DNA of 18,662 nt from Eubacteriales Family XIII. Incertae Sedis bacterium (lineage in GTDB: Bacteria; Bacillota; Clostridia; Peptostreptococcales; Anaerovoracaceae): assembly GCA_031269205.1 (NCBI GenBank), contig JAISZM010000160.1, forward strand, positions 1 through 18,662, given 5' to 3'. The position numbers were made by a program, and so were the translations under genes. Positions 7,201-14,130 of this stretch are shown here, piece after piece (position 1 is the stretch's first letter; each line of letters opens with the position of its first letter). The notes under the pieces were generated by a model. The model ran no database searches and was not told where the DNA came from. It worked only from the letters and a program-made list of their open reading frames with translations.

Positions 7201-9599
7201 AACCCGTCACTTATACGGCGCAATATGCCGGCGAAGGGCCGGATCTTCACGAGTACTACTACGGGGTCGTTTTCGACGCGGGCGAAAACGGGTCTTTTAA
7301 CGGCCTGTCACAAATATCGTATCAGGTGACGAGCGGTTCTTCCCTGAACGCTGAGAATATAAACGTACCGACCGTCAAGGCAAACGACGGTTTCACTTTT
7401 ACCGGATGGGAGCGCGTATCCGACAGCCAGTCCATAACGGCGGACAATATAAAGAACGCCAAGGTGACCGGGCCTGTCGCCTACCGGGCGGTCTATTCCG
7501 GCACGTCGTCGGGTATCTCCAAATATTACTACGGCGTCACTTTTGACGCGGGCGAGAACGGGATCATGAACGACTCGTTGCTGATAACGTACCGTGTGAC
7601 GAGCGGCTCTTCCCTGAGCGCTGAAAACATGGACGTCCCGACCATTACGGCGAAAGAGGGATTCGCTTTTGTCGGATGGGAACGCCAGACCGACAACCAA
7701 CCCGTAACAGCGAACGACATCAAAGACGCCAAGGTAACCTCTCCCATCACCTATACGGCGCGATACTCCGGAGAGAGTCCGGGCATCGCCGGGAACTACT
7801 ACGGGGTCACTTTCGACGCGGACGAATACGGAACTATGGACGGCAGCCTGTTGATCTCATACACGGTTCCGAGCGGTTCTTCCCTGAGTGCTCAGAACAT
7901 ATCCGTTCCTTCCGTTACGGCAAGCGAGGGGTACGAATTCACCGATTATTGGCTGCGCACAACCGATGGACAGGCGCTGTCGGATGGAGAGATGGTATCA
8001 CCGAGCGACATCATCAGCGCTAAGGTGACCGAACCGGTCACCTACACGGCGCTCTACGCCGGACAGAATCCGGGTATCTCCGTCTCTTATCTCGCCGTCA
8101 TTTTCGATGCGGGCGGCGTTTACGGGACGCTTTCGGACGGCACTTCATCAACGGCGATATTGGTGGAGCAGAACACGCCGCTCCGCTTGACACCGGGTTT
8201 CACCGTGCCTTCCGTCATTACGACCACACCGGATTTCGTGTTCACAGGTTGGTCGCCTTACGTAGACATCACGTCAAACGTAACGGAGGTAACGAGGTAC
8301 ACGGCTCAATACGAATATCGCCCGAGCCGCCCCAGCGGAGATACCGGTATCTACTACAATGTGCGTTTCGATTTGGGAACGGAGGGTAGTTTCAATAATA
8401 TCCCCGCGACGAATTACCGGGTTTTGGCGGGTACGAGTCTCGGCGCTCTGAATTTTGTGAAAGACGCGAAGGGCAATCCGATATTTGATATCTCGAATTT
8501 TTCCAGATCGAATATCTCGCCCAAGGACGATTTCGAGTTCATAGGCTGGTCTCCCTCGATAGATGTCGATTCGCCTGTCTACGCCGATCGCGTCTACCAC
8601 GCGCAGTACGCCTATGTCCCGCAGGCTTTGATCGACATCCAATACTCGACGCTCAATATCGAGGCGTTTGGATACGATGTCTATTACGACGGGAATCAGC
8701 ACAACGTGAGCTACTCTTACAAAGACGGCTCTGCCGACGACATCCTGCCGTTCTGGTTTGATCCGTCAGGCGAGGGATTGCCCCTGTCCAAATCCGCCGG
8801 ATATACCACAAAAGGAGCGTGGACGACGGGGTTGCCGCTGGATGAGATCGATGTGCTTAACACGAAAGTCCCTCTCATCTTCACGGCGAACTGGAGCGAT
8901 CCTTACGCAGTTACGGTCAGCGCCATCATCAAGCCACGCCCGCTCGTTCCCAAGGCCGTCCATGAAGAGATATGGGTGGGCGACCCCGTGCCGTTTCGTG
9001 ACACATTCACGCTGTCCATGGGCTATGACGGCAAAGATCAGAATGGATCGCCCATCGGCGACAGCTTCGATTTCGAACCTCATCGATCGGAGTTCAGTGT
9101 CAACGACGTGCCTCTTTTTACCACATACGCGCAGGGTTCCCCCTCCGACTATTATCCGATTTACGCGAAGGCAGGGGTATACGGCAATTACGAGATTTAC
9201 GAAGATTCCGAAGATGCGGGCTACGGGACTGCCGCGTCAGGTGATACGTGGGCATTCGGAGATACGGAAGTCCTTGACGATGCCTCGAGAAACTGGGAGC
9301 GCTTTGACGGATGGCGCCTCGCAGGCTGGATATACGTAAAGACAAAAGACGTGGTTCCCGATGATCCTAATGAAGATGAAGATAATGACGATGATGATGG
9401 CGGCAGCGATGAAGACGACGACAGCGACGACGACGAAGACGACAGCGATAACGGAGGTGGCGGCGGGAGCGCTGACACGGGGGATTCGACACCGCTGACG
9501 CTGTGGGTAGCGCTGTTCGCCTTGTCTGCGTCGGGCATCGTCGTCTCGCTGATCATCGCTCTGCGCAGGATGCGCCGGTCGCAAAAGAACTCCGTATAG
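4260..9599 (+). CDS. giant secreted cell-surface protein with InlB B-repeat-like modules and C-terminal wall/membrane anchor
   Basis: Large repetitive exported protein of 1779 residues, probably displayed on the cell surface as an adhesin or matrix-binding protein. I start it at ATG 4260, not at the TTG 48 nt upstream: AGAGAGGTGG lies just before this ATG and it puts a signal peptide first (basic start, hydrophobic 7-27, possible cleavage after GYGA-34). About 36-900 holds degenerate Listeria-Bacteroides (InlB B, PF09479-type) units, recognised by paired GW/YW and terminal YAQW, YAKW, YADW motifs. Residues 909-1457 hold six related units of 88-97 residues. About 1460-1690 resembles MBG-type beta domains (YDVYYDGNQHNV, VTVSAIIKPRPL). 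An Asp/Glu tract (about 1700-1730), a glycine run, SADTGDS (1737-1743), a hydrophobic segment (1746-1768) and a basic tail (RRMRR) close the protein. It is divergent from tig and ends in a strong terminator. Its ligand is unknown, and no sortase gene is visible here. Confidence 0.85.
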   Translation: MLRSSRIISFICVIVLAVTAFIGTGLGFESGYGASGPYKVTFRQLSVNEKDGVESGETISIVYMALTQWVDGGDVAKNPGRVNYAGSDAENQNFLGWFEFNESDNNPYDFHTPVTGNIELFARFTNDYLVTFLNGFGEPFLTKRVEPGDSAAAPTTGEMSLFTAPSGLHFDTGGGWKDSNGQPYDFNNSVNGNITLTPSLTDGMSLVYFLSEGSQVPFKPVQTGTSVSKPDDPTREGYLFSYWSTDKNGVNRFDFSDPITSDTMLYAQWTAETVDYTVVVWMEKKNIEGDPGTDTANYDYVAKFTGTAKAGSPMDANVANARSIVASSPYTPPSWSEYGFAKSSSETVLGNGATVLNVYYKRVVYTLYFTPYNASYGFSDTANATMTIDGVAYTNAKRYSFQAKYEQDVSAVWPVLPLARITAPAGKLFFQGWKSPDVSTTFVSRVITISLDILPRSGKTQTFAANWLATGVNVNLNYMFETPDGENMPGAVSYNGRYYVRDETYSQTVFSPGNPFSLKEIKGMSPQTSNALQKTSTGFGTPTVKALTDQYLFYNRIRYTISLDSQGGSPVTIMARDGFLPGAALAPYQPDDPKWTGYEFDGWYKELDYTTRFDFKTETMPDSNLILYAKWLKSPYTVSVYDGLANSNLLGTYKRAANEYIGDPETALAAAGPAVSYKTGVVYSGRGEFVGWVIPLGPGEKTPLSTELPVTENISVYADWKPQTFTVAYEEGNAAPGGRTPTDAAAYQRGAEARVLEPFDSGSGGGGDLVAPDGKIFTGWTDESGRVHHPGEMILVTKDITLTATYEVLDKVAVYVYHINYPADAVDSSGVAITDPGNLKQYVWQNEEFPVISYLAYAPTPEPEGYRFVGWATSEARAAAGNVDYEGGSRAMSGDSDDPYDMWAVWTKYLPVAFESGIEGFMDSGMSRVLYQVPGGSSLRTQNMAVPSVTAREGYDFVGWQRSTDGQTVDAAGINDAAVTEPVTYTAQYAGEGPDLHEYYYGVVFDAGENGSFNGLSQISYQVTSGSSLNAENINVPTVKANDGFTFTGWERVSDSQSITADNIKNAKVTGPVAYRAVYSGTSSGISKYYYGVTFDAGENGIMNDSLLITYRVTSGSSLSAENMDVPTITAKEGFAFVGWERQTDNQPVTANDIKDAKVTSPITYTARYSGESPGIAGNYYGVTFDADEYGTMDGSLLISYTVPSGSSLSAQNISVPSVTASEGYEFTDYWLRTTDGQALSDGEMVSPSDIISAKVTEPVTYTALYAGQNPGISVSYLAVIFDAGGVYGTLSDGTSSTAILVEQNTPLRLTPGFTVPSVITTTPDFVFTGWSPYVDITSNVTEVTRYTAQYEYRPSRPSGDTGIYYNVRFDLGTEGSFNNIPATNYRVLAGTSLGALNFVKDAKGNPIFDISNFSRSNISPKDDFEFIGWSPSIDVDSPVYADRVYHAQYAYVPQALIDIQYSTLNIEAFGYDVYYDGNQHNVSYSYKDGSADDILPFWFDPSGEGLPLSKSAGYTTKGAWTTGLPLDEIDVLNTKVPLIFTANWSDPYAVTVSAIIKPRPLVPKAVHEEIWVGDPVPFRDTFTLSMGYDGKDQNGSPIGDSFDFEPHRSEFSVNDVPLFTTYAQGSPSDYYPIYAKAGVYGNYEIYEDSEDAGYGTAASGDTWAFGDTEVLDDASRNWERFDGWRLAGWIYVKTKDVVPDDPNEDEDNDDDDGGSDEDDDSDDDEDDSDNGGGGGSADTGDSTPLTLWVALFALSASGIVVSLIIALRRMRRSQKNSV
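6984..8630 (+). repeat. six tandem 88-97-codon repeats inside the surface-protein gene
   Basis: In-frame units begin at 6984, 7257, 7527, 7797, 8088 and 8352, so periods are 273, 270, 270, 291 and 264 nt. The shared pattern is YYxVxFDAGxxGxxx, then SYxVxSGSSLxAxN, VPxVxAxxGxxFxGW, and finally an A/KVTxPVTYTAxY close. Units 2-4 (7257-8087) are the most alike, also at DNA level, and look like the most recent duplications. Units 1, 5 and 6 are more diverged. Each unit is longer than a standard InlB B-repeat (about 70 residues). Confidence 0.85.
9361..9596 (+). other. C-terminal anchor segment of the surface protein: acidic spacer, SADTG motif, hydrophobic helix, basic tail
   Basis: Codons 9361 to about 9450 encode an almost pure Asp/Glu/Ser/Asn tract, followed by a five-glycine run. 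SADTGDS is encoded at 9468-9488, then LTLWVALFALSASGIVVSLI as the membrane segment and an RRMRR tail. Order and spacing match a sortase cell-wall sorting signal, but Leu-Pro of LPxTG is replaced by Ser-Ala. Plain membrane anchoring is the alternative. Confidence 0.6.
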
Positions 9600-9640
9600 A
9601 ACGGCGTGCGTGCGGAAGACTGCCGTTCGCCACGCTAGGG

Positions 9641-9687
9641 AAGAGGCTGTTTCATACGACTTCAAAAGTCGCCTGAAACAGCCTCTT
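9641..9687 (+). terminator. hairpin terminator after the surface-protein gene
   Basis: AAGAGGCTGTTTCA (9641-9654) pairs perfectly with TGAAACAGCCTCTT (9674-9687). A second small stem, GACTT/AAGTC, lies inside the loop. The plus-strand continuation is U-rich (TTTATCTATCTT), so it fits intrinsic termination of the surface-protein transcript, 41 nt after the stop. The minus strand has no U-run, so it is a weaker barrier to the converging htrA transcript. Confidence 0.8.
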
Positions 9688-9721
9688 TATCTATCTTACA
9701 AGGTAAAACGCCCTGTAGTTT

Positions 9722-9752
9722 CAAGCCCTCGCCACCGTAGCGAGATGTCTTG
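9722..9752 (-). repeat. inverted repeat just after the htrA stop
   Basis: On the minus strand, nested arms CAAG/CTTG (outer) and CTCGC/GCGAG (inner, 7-nt loop) can fold directly after the htrA stop codon. No U-run follows, so intrinsic termination is doubtful. It may protect the mRNA 3-prime end, with the 9641-9687 hairpin downstream as a second stop. Confidence 0.4.
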
Positions 9753-9754
9753 CT

Positions 9755-11491
9755 TTACTCGAAGGGATTGCTGAACGGATTCTCGGGTTCGAGTTCGCCG
9801 TACGGATCCGACGGAGTGCCTCCACCGCTCCCACCGCTCTCCGACGATCCGTTGTTCCACTCGCCGTAGACCTCCTTCTGGCTCGCGAGCGTCACTTCCA
9901 CCGTCGCTTCCTCGCCGTTGCGTTCGTAGGCGACCTTCACCTTGTCGCCTACGGAATAGTTCAGCAGCGCTTTGATCAGGTCGCCGCTCGTATCCACGGC
10001 CTTGTCGTCGACGGACGTGACGATATCCTTCATCTTCAGCCCCGCGTCGTCCGCGGGAGAATCACCGCTCACAGCGGTGATGAACGCGCCCTTCACATCC
10101 TCCTTCAGGCCAAGGTTCGGATACTGCTCGGCTATGATGCTCGCGTCGGCCGCGCTGACACCCATGTATACGCGCTCGAAGCTGCCCGTCTTGATAACCT
10201 TCTCCACGATCGGCTTCGCTATGTTGATGGGGATAGCGAATCCCATTCCCTCGGCTTGCGCCTTCGCCGTGTTGACGCCGATGACCTTACCTTCCCGGTC
10301 GAGGAGAGGTCCGCCGCTGTTCCCGCTATTGATGGCGGCGTCAACCTGTATGAGATCCTCCATCGTCGTGACGTTGCCGTTACCGCTCGACGCGCTGATG
10401 GAACGTCCGAGTCCACTGACGACACCCTGCGTGATGCTGCCGTTGAAGTCGAGTCCGAGCGGATTGCCTATGGCCGCTACGTAAGAGCCTATTTTGACCT
10501 TGTCCGAATCACCGAGTTCCGCGGGTTTCAGCGCATTGCCGGCCGCGTCGATCTTGATGATCGCGAGGTCTACCGAGCTGTCGTTCCAGAGCAGTTTGCC
10601 CGGGATGGTCGAGCCGTCGGACAGCAATACCTCTATCTTGTCGAACTCTCCGTCGAGGACGACGTGGCTGTTCGTCAGTATGTAGCCCGACGCGTCGACT
10701 ATGATGCCCGTGCCTACGCCACCGCTCTCGCTACCGCCGAAGTCGAAGCCAAAATAGTTTCCGCCGCTGTTCGTCACGGTCGAGGTGATGCCCACAACTG
10801 AGTCGAGGACCTTCTGAGCGACGGCTTCCGTCGTGCTGACGTCCGCGCTGGGCGTGATGCTGATGTTCCCGCTTGAGGAAGCGACGCCGAGAGGCGCGGC
10901 TTTCCTGCTCATGTTCGAGCCTATGACGCCTCCCGTGATGCCGGAGGCTATCATCGCCGCGATGATAATGACGACGAGAATAACGAACCTCTTGCGATCC
11001 ACGAGCGGAAGTTTTGCGGCAGCGCCCGCCTCCTGTTCCGTCGTCGCTTGCGGTGAAACGTATCTCGTGTAGGCGTTTCCGTCTGAATTGAACGGTTGAT
11101 TGCTATAATATGCGCCTCTTCCCGGCGCATCGGATCGCTCCGAGCCGAGGGGTCTCGGCTCCGGGCGCGGCAGGGAGTCGCCCGCCTGGTAATACGGATT
11201 CGGCGCGTTATAGTAAGGAGCGGCGTCAGAGACGTTCAGCTTGCCGTATACGCGCGGTCGCGCCGTCCCCTGCGCGCCGGGCGTCGTAGGCGCGGGGTTG
11301 TTTACAAAACCCTGCGCTCCAGGTGTTGACGGCGCTTCCTGTGCCGACTCACCCTGCGCCACCATCTGTTCCGGCGTGGGTCGCACGGTTTCCCGCGCCG
11401 TCCCCTGTCCCGACGTCGTATGCGGTTCCGTGGGCCTGTCGACATCCTGTCTCTCGTCGCCCTCGTCATGAATAGTATCTTTGTAGTCCAT
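9755..11491 (-). CDS. htrA: membrane-anchored HtrA/DegP-family serine protease with PDZ domain
   Basis: Trypsin-like quality-control protease acting on misfolded exported proteins at the outer face of the membrane. The 578-residue product has a Pro/Gly/Gln-rich cytoplasmic N-terminus of about 165 residues (with a repeated TPGAQG), then basic DRKR and one transmembrane helix (169-192). The protease domain has His276 in TNSH, Asp308 in SSVDLAIIKID and Ser392 in GNSGGP, a complete triad. One PDZ domain follows (about 440-535), then a Ser/Gly/Pro-rich tail. One PDZ and a single N-terminal helix match the Gram-positive HtrA/YkdA type rather than periplasmic DegP. GGGAGG lies 6 nt before the ATG. 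It sits 129 nt after the CDP-glycerol gene on the same strand and may be cotranscribed; I saw no convincing promoter in the gap. Its end converges on the surface-protein gene, whose product may be a client (inference). Confidence 0.93.
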   Translation of the reverse strand: MDYKDTIHDEGDERQDVDRPTEPHTTSGQGTARETVRPTPEQMVAQGESAQEAPSTPGAQGFVNNPAPTTPGAQGTARPRVYGKLNVSDAAPYYNAPNPYYQAGDSLPRPEPRPLGSERSDAPGRGAYYSNQPFNSDGNAYTRYVSPQATTEQEAGAAAKLPLVDRKRFVILVVIIIAAMIASGITGGVIGSNMSRKAAPLGVASSSGNISITPSADVSTTEAVAQKVLDSVVGITSTVTNSGGNYFGFDFGGSESGGVGTGIIVDASGYILTNSHVVLDGEFDKIEVLLSDGSTIPGKLLWNDSSVDLAIIKIDAAGNALKPAELGDSDKVKIGSYVAAIGNPLGLDFNGSITQGVVSGLGRSISASSGNGNVTTMEDLIQVDAAINSGNSGGPLLDREGKVIGVNTAKAQAEGMGFAIPINIAKPIVEKVIKTGSFERVYMGVSAADASIIAEQYPNLGLKEDVKGAFITAVSGDSPADDAGLKMKDIVTSVDDKAVDTSGDLIKALLNYSVGDKVKVAYERNGEEATVEVTLASQKEVYGEWNNGSSESGGSGGGTPSDPYGELEPENPFSNPFE

Positions 11492-11620
11492 CTTTGGCCT
11501 CCCTATACGTTAATCCTTGTGGTTTTCATCCACTCTTTAATGTCCCCATCATAGACGTTTCAGCTTAATTGCCCCTTAAAAGCGAGAGCGCGTAACAAAA
11601 AATGTTCCCTCTGCCCTCCG

Positions 11621-14032
11621 TCACGCGCCGTAATCCTTCTCTATCTCATCGTATATTCGTCCCCTGTTCTCGCGGTCGTGATACTTGAAGAACTCGCGGG
11701 CGCGTTTCAGATAGACTTCACGCGACGACGCATCGTTCGCTCCATCCGGTTCGGATGTCTGATCTTCGTCTTCACCGCGGACGCGTCCGTCGCCCTCACC
11801 CGACCACTCGGTCATCATCCCGGTCAGACGTTCCGTCAATTCCCGCGTATCCTTTACAATCGGACCGAAGCCCATCTCCTCGTAATCAAAGGCGTCGCTC
11901 TCGTAGGGTGGCGGCAGGTCGGGCGGACGATAGTACACGACGGGCTTCTCCATGTACGCGAAATCGTACTGTATGTCGTCGTAATCCGTTATGAGTGCGG
12001 CCGCCTGGTGCAGATACTGCTCGTAATCCGCACGCGTCGACACGATCATCTCGACGGGATCCGCGACGTATTCCTCAAAATACTCAGCCTCATAGGAGAG
12101 CGGCGGGCGCAGCAGAAAGACGAGCCGATAGCCGTTCTCCTTGAAGAGGGAGAGCAGACCTTCGTCGGTCAGCAGGCGCCTGTAGGCGTCAAAACTGTTC
12201 GGACTCAAAGATTCCGCGCCGTCATACGCCTCGAATGAGTCGTCGCGGCGAGGGCCGTCGTCCTGGGTGTCTACGTCGTAATCGTCGCCATTATAGCTCT
12301 TGCCGCTGTCACTGAGACCGTCGTAATCGTCGCCATTATAGCTCTTGCCGCTGTCACGGAGACCGTCGTAATCGTCGCCACTGTCGTCGGAATCGCCGCG
12401 GACGGAATAATCGCCGGGATCGGCGGACATCCTGCGCCGCGCCGGCGCGATCAGGATGATGTTCTCGGGGTACGAAACGAGTCCGTCAAACCGCGGCAGC
12501 CCCGTGACGCGTATCATGGAAGGCTCATATCCGTAAGCGGGGAAGCGCAGACTGTCCGCTTCCTTCTCGGACGCGCAGAAATAGAGTTCCGTATTGTCTA
12601 TATATCTCGCCCTATAGCGCGGGATGCGCCGCACGGTCAGGCCGTGCTGCACGCAGACCACGTGCGCGGAAAACAGATCCGCGAACCATCGCTTTTCAAA
12701 GTCGCTGAGTCCGATGCAGTCCTTCACGTTTGCGTACGTTGCGAAAATAATCTCCGCGTGCAAGGCTATCAACTTTCTGTACGGCGATTCGTAGGAGTGA
12801 ACCTTGTAGCCGCCTCGCTTCAATTCTATGGACGCGCCCGAGCGGTTTGACGCCAGATAACGATGCCTGCCGACGGGTCCGCCCTCCGCACGGCACCGAT
12901 CCGAGCTGTACTCGAAAAGGTAGCGTCCGTTGTCGCCGCCCGCGTGTATCCTGTCGTAATACAGTCTGATTTTTTGTCGTCTGAAGTATGGACGCGTGAT
13001 GAAGTAGGCTGCCCTGAGAGTCAGTGCCAGCATCTTTTTTTTCAGGGGCGCCTTCGCGCGCGTCAGGCTGCGAAACGCGCGGCTCTCGTGCTTCAGCCTC
13101 AGGGATACCGTAGGCACACGAACGGTCATAGCGTTCGCTGTGGGTTCGTACTCGAGCGCGAAATCGCCGAAGACCTTGTACAGGCGTCCAAGCCCCGGAC
13201 TCATCCCCGCCTCGGGTTCGGCGAACACCATGCGGCGTCTGCCCTCGATGTCGCGGACGGGCGCCGCGACGGCCTCCGGCTTCATTTCCTTTCCAGCGCC
13301 TGATTCCGACTTGACGTCGGCAGCGCCTGATCCCGACTCGGCGTCGGCAGCGTCTGATTCCACCTGAGCCTCAGCTCCTTCCGCTGCGTTTCCTGTAATG
13401 AAATATATCTCGTCGCCCTCGTGCAGAGCGTCCGTCTCGATATCAGCCTCAAAGGTGCGGTAGGTCACGAGGGTCCTGCCGAAGTGGCGGCGCTCGGCGT
13501 AGTGCCTCGCGTCGGGAAGCGGCAGAACCGCGCCGCCCGCACACGCCGTTATCTCCGCGCCGGGGTCTTCCTCCCGCAATGCGATATCGGAAAACGCGCT
13601 GACCGGGGGCGCGCCGACGGCCTCAAGCACGTTTTCTATCTCGCCTGCCCTGTCCGTATCGAAGAACCCCTCGATGAGCAAACGCCCGCGATGGAGCATC
13701 ATGCTGCGTATGTTCACGACGGGAGGCGGCGGATTTGCCGGCGCTTCCCCGCGCAGCCTCAGGAGGAAGCGCTTGAAGTATTCGGGAACGCGGGCCTCTC
13801 TTATGCGCGCCGGGGGAATCAGCGAAACCGCTTCGACCGTGAGCCGTATGAACTCCGCGAACTCCTCATCGTTCAGCAGATCCCTGCCTTCGTCGCCGGC
13901 GTTGCGCGCGAAACGACTATACAAAGCGCCGACAGCGTCGCTCGCCGCCCCGTTTTCTATATCCGGAATCAATCCTTCCCTAATGTCGTCCAAATACCAT
14001 GACTTTGGGAAAGGTTCTTCTATAACACCCAT
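11621..14032 (-). CDS. CDP-glycerol glycerophosphotransferase family protein (TagB/TagF-like)
   Basis: Family enzymes transfer glycerol- or ribitol-phosphate from CDP-alditols to teichoic acid or other surface polymers at the inner membrane face. The 803-residue product has an N-terminal helical and beta-rich accessory part (about 1-290) that I do not recognise, apart from similarity to regions preceding this enzyme domain in related proteins. The C-terminal part carries the family hallmarks: IRLYYDRIHAGGDNGRYLFEY, CVQHGL with His463 as the probable catalytic base, and ITDYDDIQYDF (681-691) matching the TDYSS..FDF motif, followed by EKPVVYYRP. A Ser/Asp/Gly/Tyr repeat (about 551-586) is inserted between these motifs. 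I chose ATG 14032 over the adjoining GTG 14035. There is no clear ribosome binding site, and a TATAAT sits 7 nt upstream, suggesting a leaderless mRNA. No other teichoic-acid genes are nearby, so the acceptor is unknown. Confidence 0.82.
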   Translation of the reverse strand: MGVIEEPFPKSWYLDDIREGLIPDIENGAASDAVGALYSRFARNAGDEGRDLLNDEEFAEFIRLTVEAVSLIPPARIREARVPEYFKRFLLRLRGEAPANPPPPVVNIRSMMLHRGRLLIEGFFDTDRAGEIENVLEAVGAPPVSAFSDIALREEDPGAEITACAGGAVLPLPDARHYAERRHFGRTLVTYRTFEADIETDALHEGDEIYFITGNAAEGAEAQVESDAADAESGSGAADVKSESGAGKEMKPEAVAAPVRDIEGRRRMVFAEPEAGMSPGLGRLYKVFGDFALEYEPTANAMTVRVPTVSLRLKHESRAFRSLTRAKAPLKKKMLALTLRAAYFITRPYFRRQKIRLYYDRIHAGGDNGRYLFEYSSDRCRAEGGPVGRHRYLASNRSGASIELKRGGYKVHSYESPYRKLIALHAEIIFATYANVKDCIGLSDFEKRWFADLFSAHVVCVQHGLTVRRIPRYRARYIDNTELYFCASEKEADSLRFPAYGYEPSMIRVTGLPRFDGLVSYPENIILIAPARRRMSADPGDYSVRGDSDDSGDDYDGLRDSGKSYNGDDYDGLSDSGKSYNGDDYDVDTQDDGPRRDDSFEAYDGAESLSPNSFDAYRRLLTDEGLLSLFKENGYRLVFLLRPPLSYEAEYFEEYVADPVEMIVSTRADYEQYLHQAAALITDYDDIQYDFAYMEKPVVYYRPPDLPPPYESDAFDYEEMGFGPIVKDTRELTERLTGMMTEWSGEGDGRVRGEDEDQTSEPDGANDASSREVYLKRAREFFKYHDRENRGRIYDEIEKDYGA
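12274..12381 (-). repeat. 45-bp in-frame tandem repeat in the CDP-glycerol transferase gene
   Basis: Copies begin at 12274, 12319 and 12364 (the last partial), an exact 45-bp period. They encode 15-residue units DSGKSYNGDDYDGLS. The two full copies are nearly identical, so copy number could change by slippage without breaking the frame. Confidence 0.85.
13295..13375 (-). repeat. 27-bp in-frame tandem repeat in the CDP-glycerol transferase gene
   Basis: Copies begin at 13295, 13322 and 13349 (the last shorter and diverged), a 27-bp period. They encode an Ala/Asp/Ser/Glu/Gly-rich linker of the type AADAESGSG/AADVKSESG at about residue 220-245, between the accessory region and the following beta-rich segment. 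Confidence 0.7.
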
Positions 14033-14039
14033 CACTTCT

Positions 14040-14045
14040 ATTATA
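14040..14045 (-). promoter_or_regulatory. perfect TATAAT -10 immediately upstream of the CDP-glycerol gene (leaderless candidate)
   Basis: The complement of 14040-14045 is TATAAT, ending 7 nt before ATG 14032. The expected transcription start therefore falls on or next to the start codon. There is no convincing -35 at 16-18 bp; TTAGTA at 19 bp is the nearest. No Shine-Dalgarno is seen before the ATG. Confidence 0.5.
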
Positions 14046-14130
14046 AAGACAACGCGGTGATTTTACTAATGTTAATTTCGTGACGACGGAGCTATACCAG
14101 AAGATGTCTTCGACGGCTTCCGCGTCGTTT

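Noticed and set aside
11492..11620. Promoter for htrA with TATGAT as -10
   Set aside because: No -35 hexamer at 16-19 bp was convincing. The gap also shows no terminator, so cotranscription with the CDP-glycerol gene remains open.
12274..12381. Possible CRISPR-like array
   Set aside because: The copies abut without spacers, keep the reading frame and encode a protein repeat.
14110..14130. CGACG/CGTCG hairpin followed by TTTT after the last permease gene
   Set aside because: The T-run is on the plus strand, where nothing is transcribed. In the minus orientation it lacks a U-tail, so it is not a terminator for the operon.
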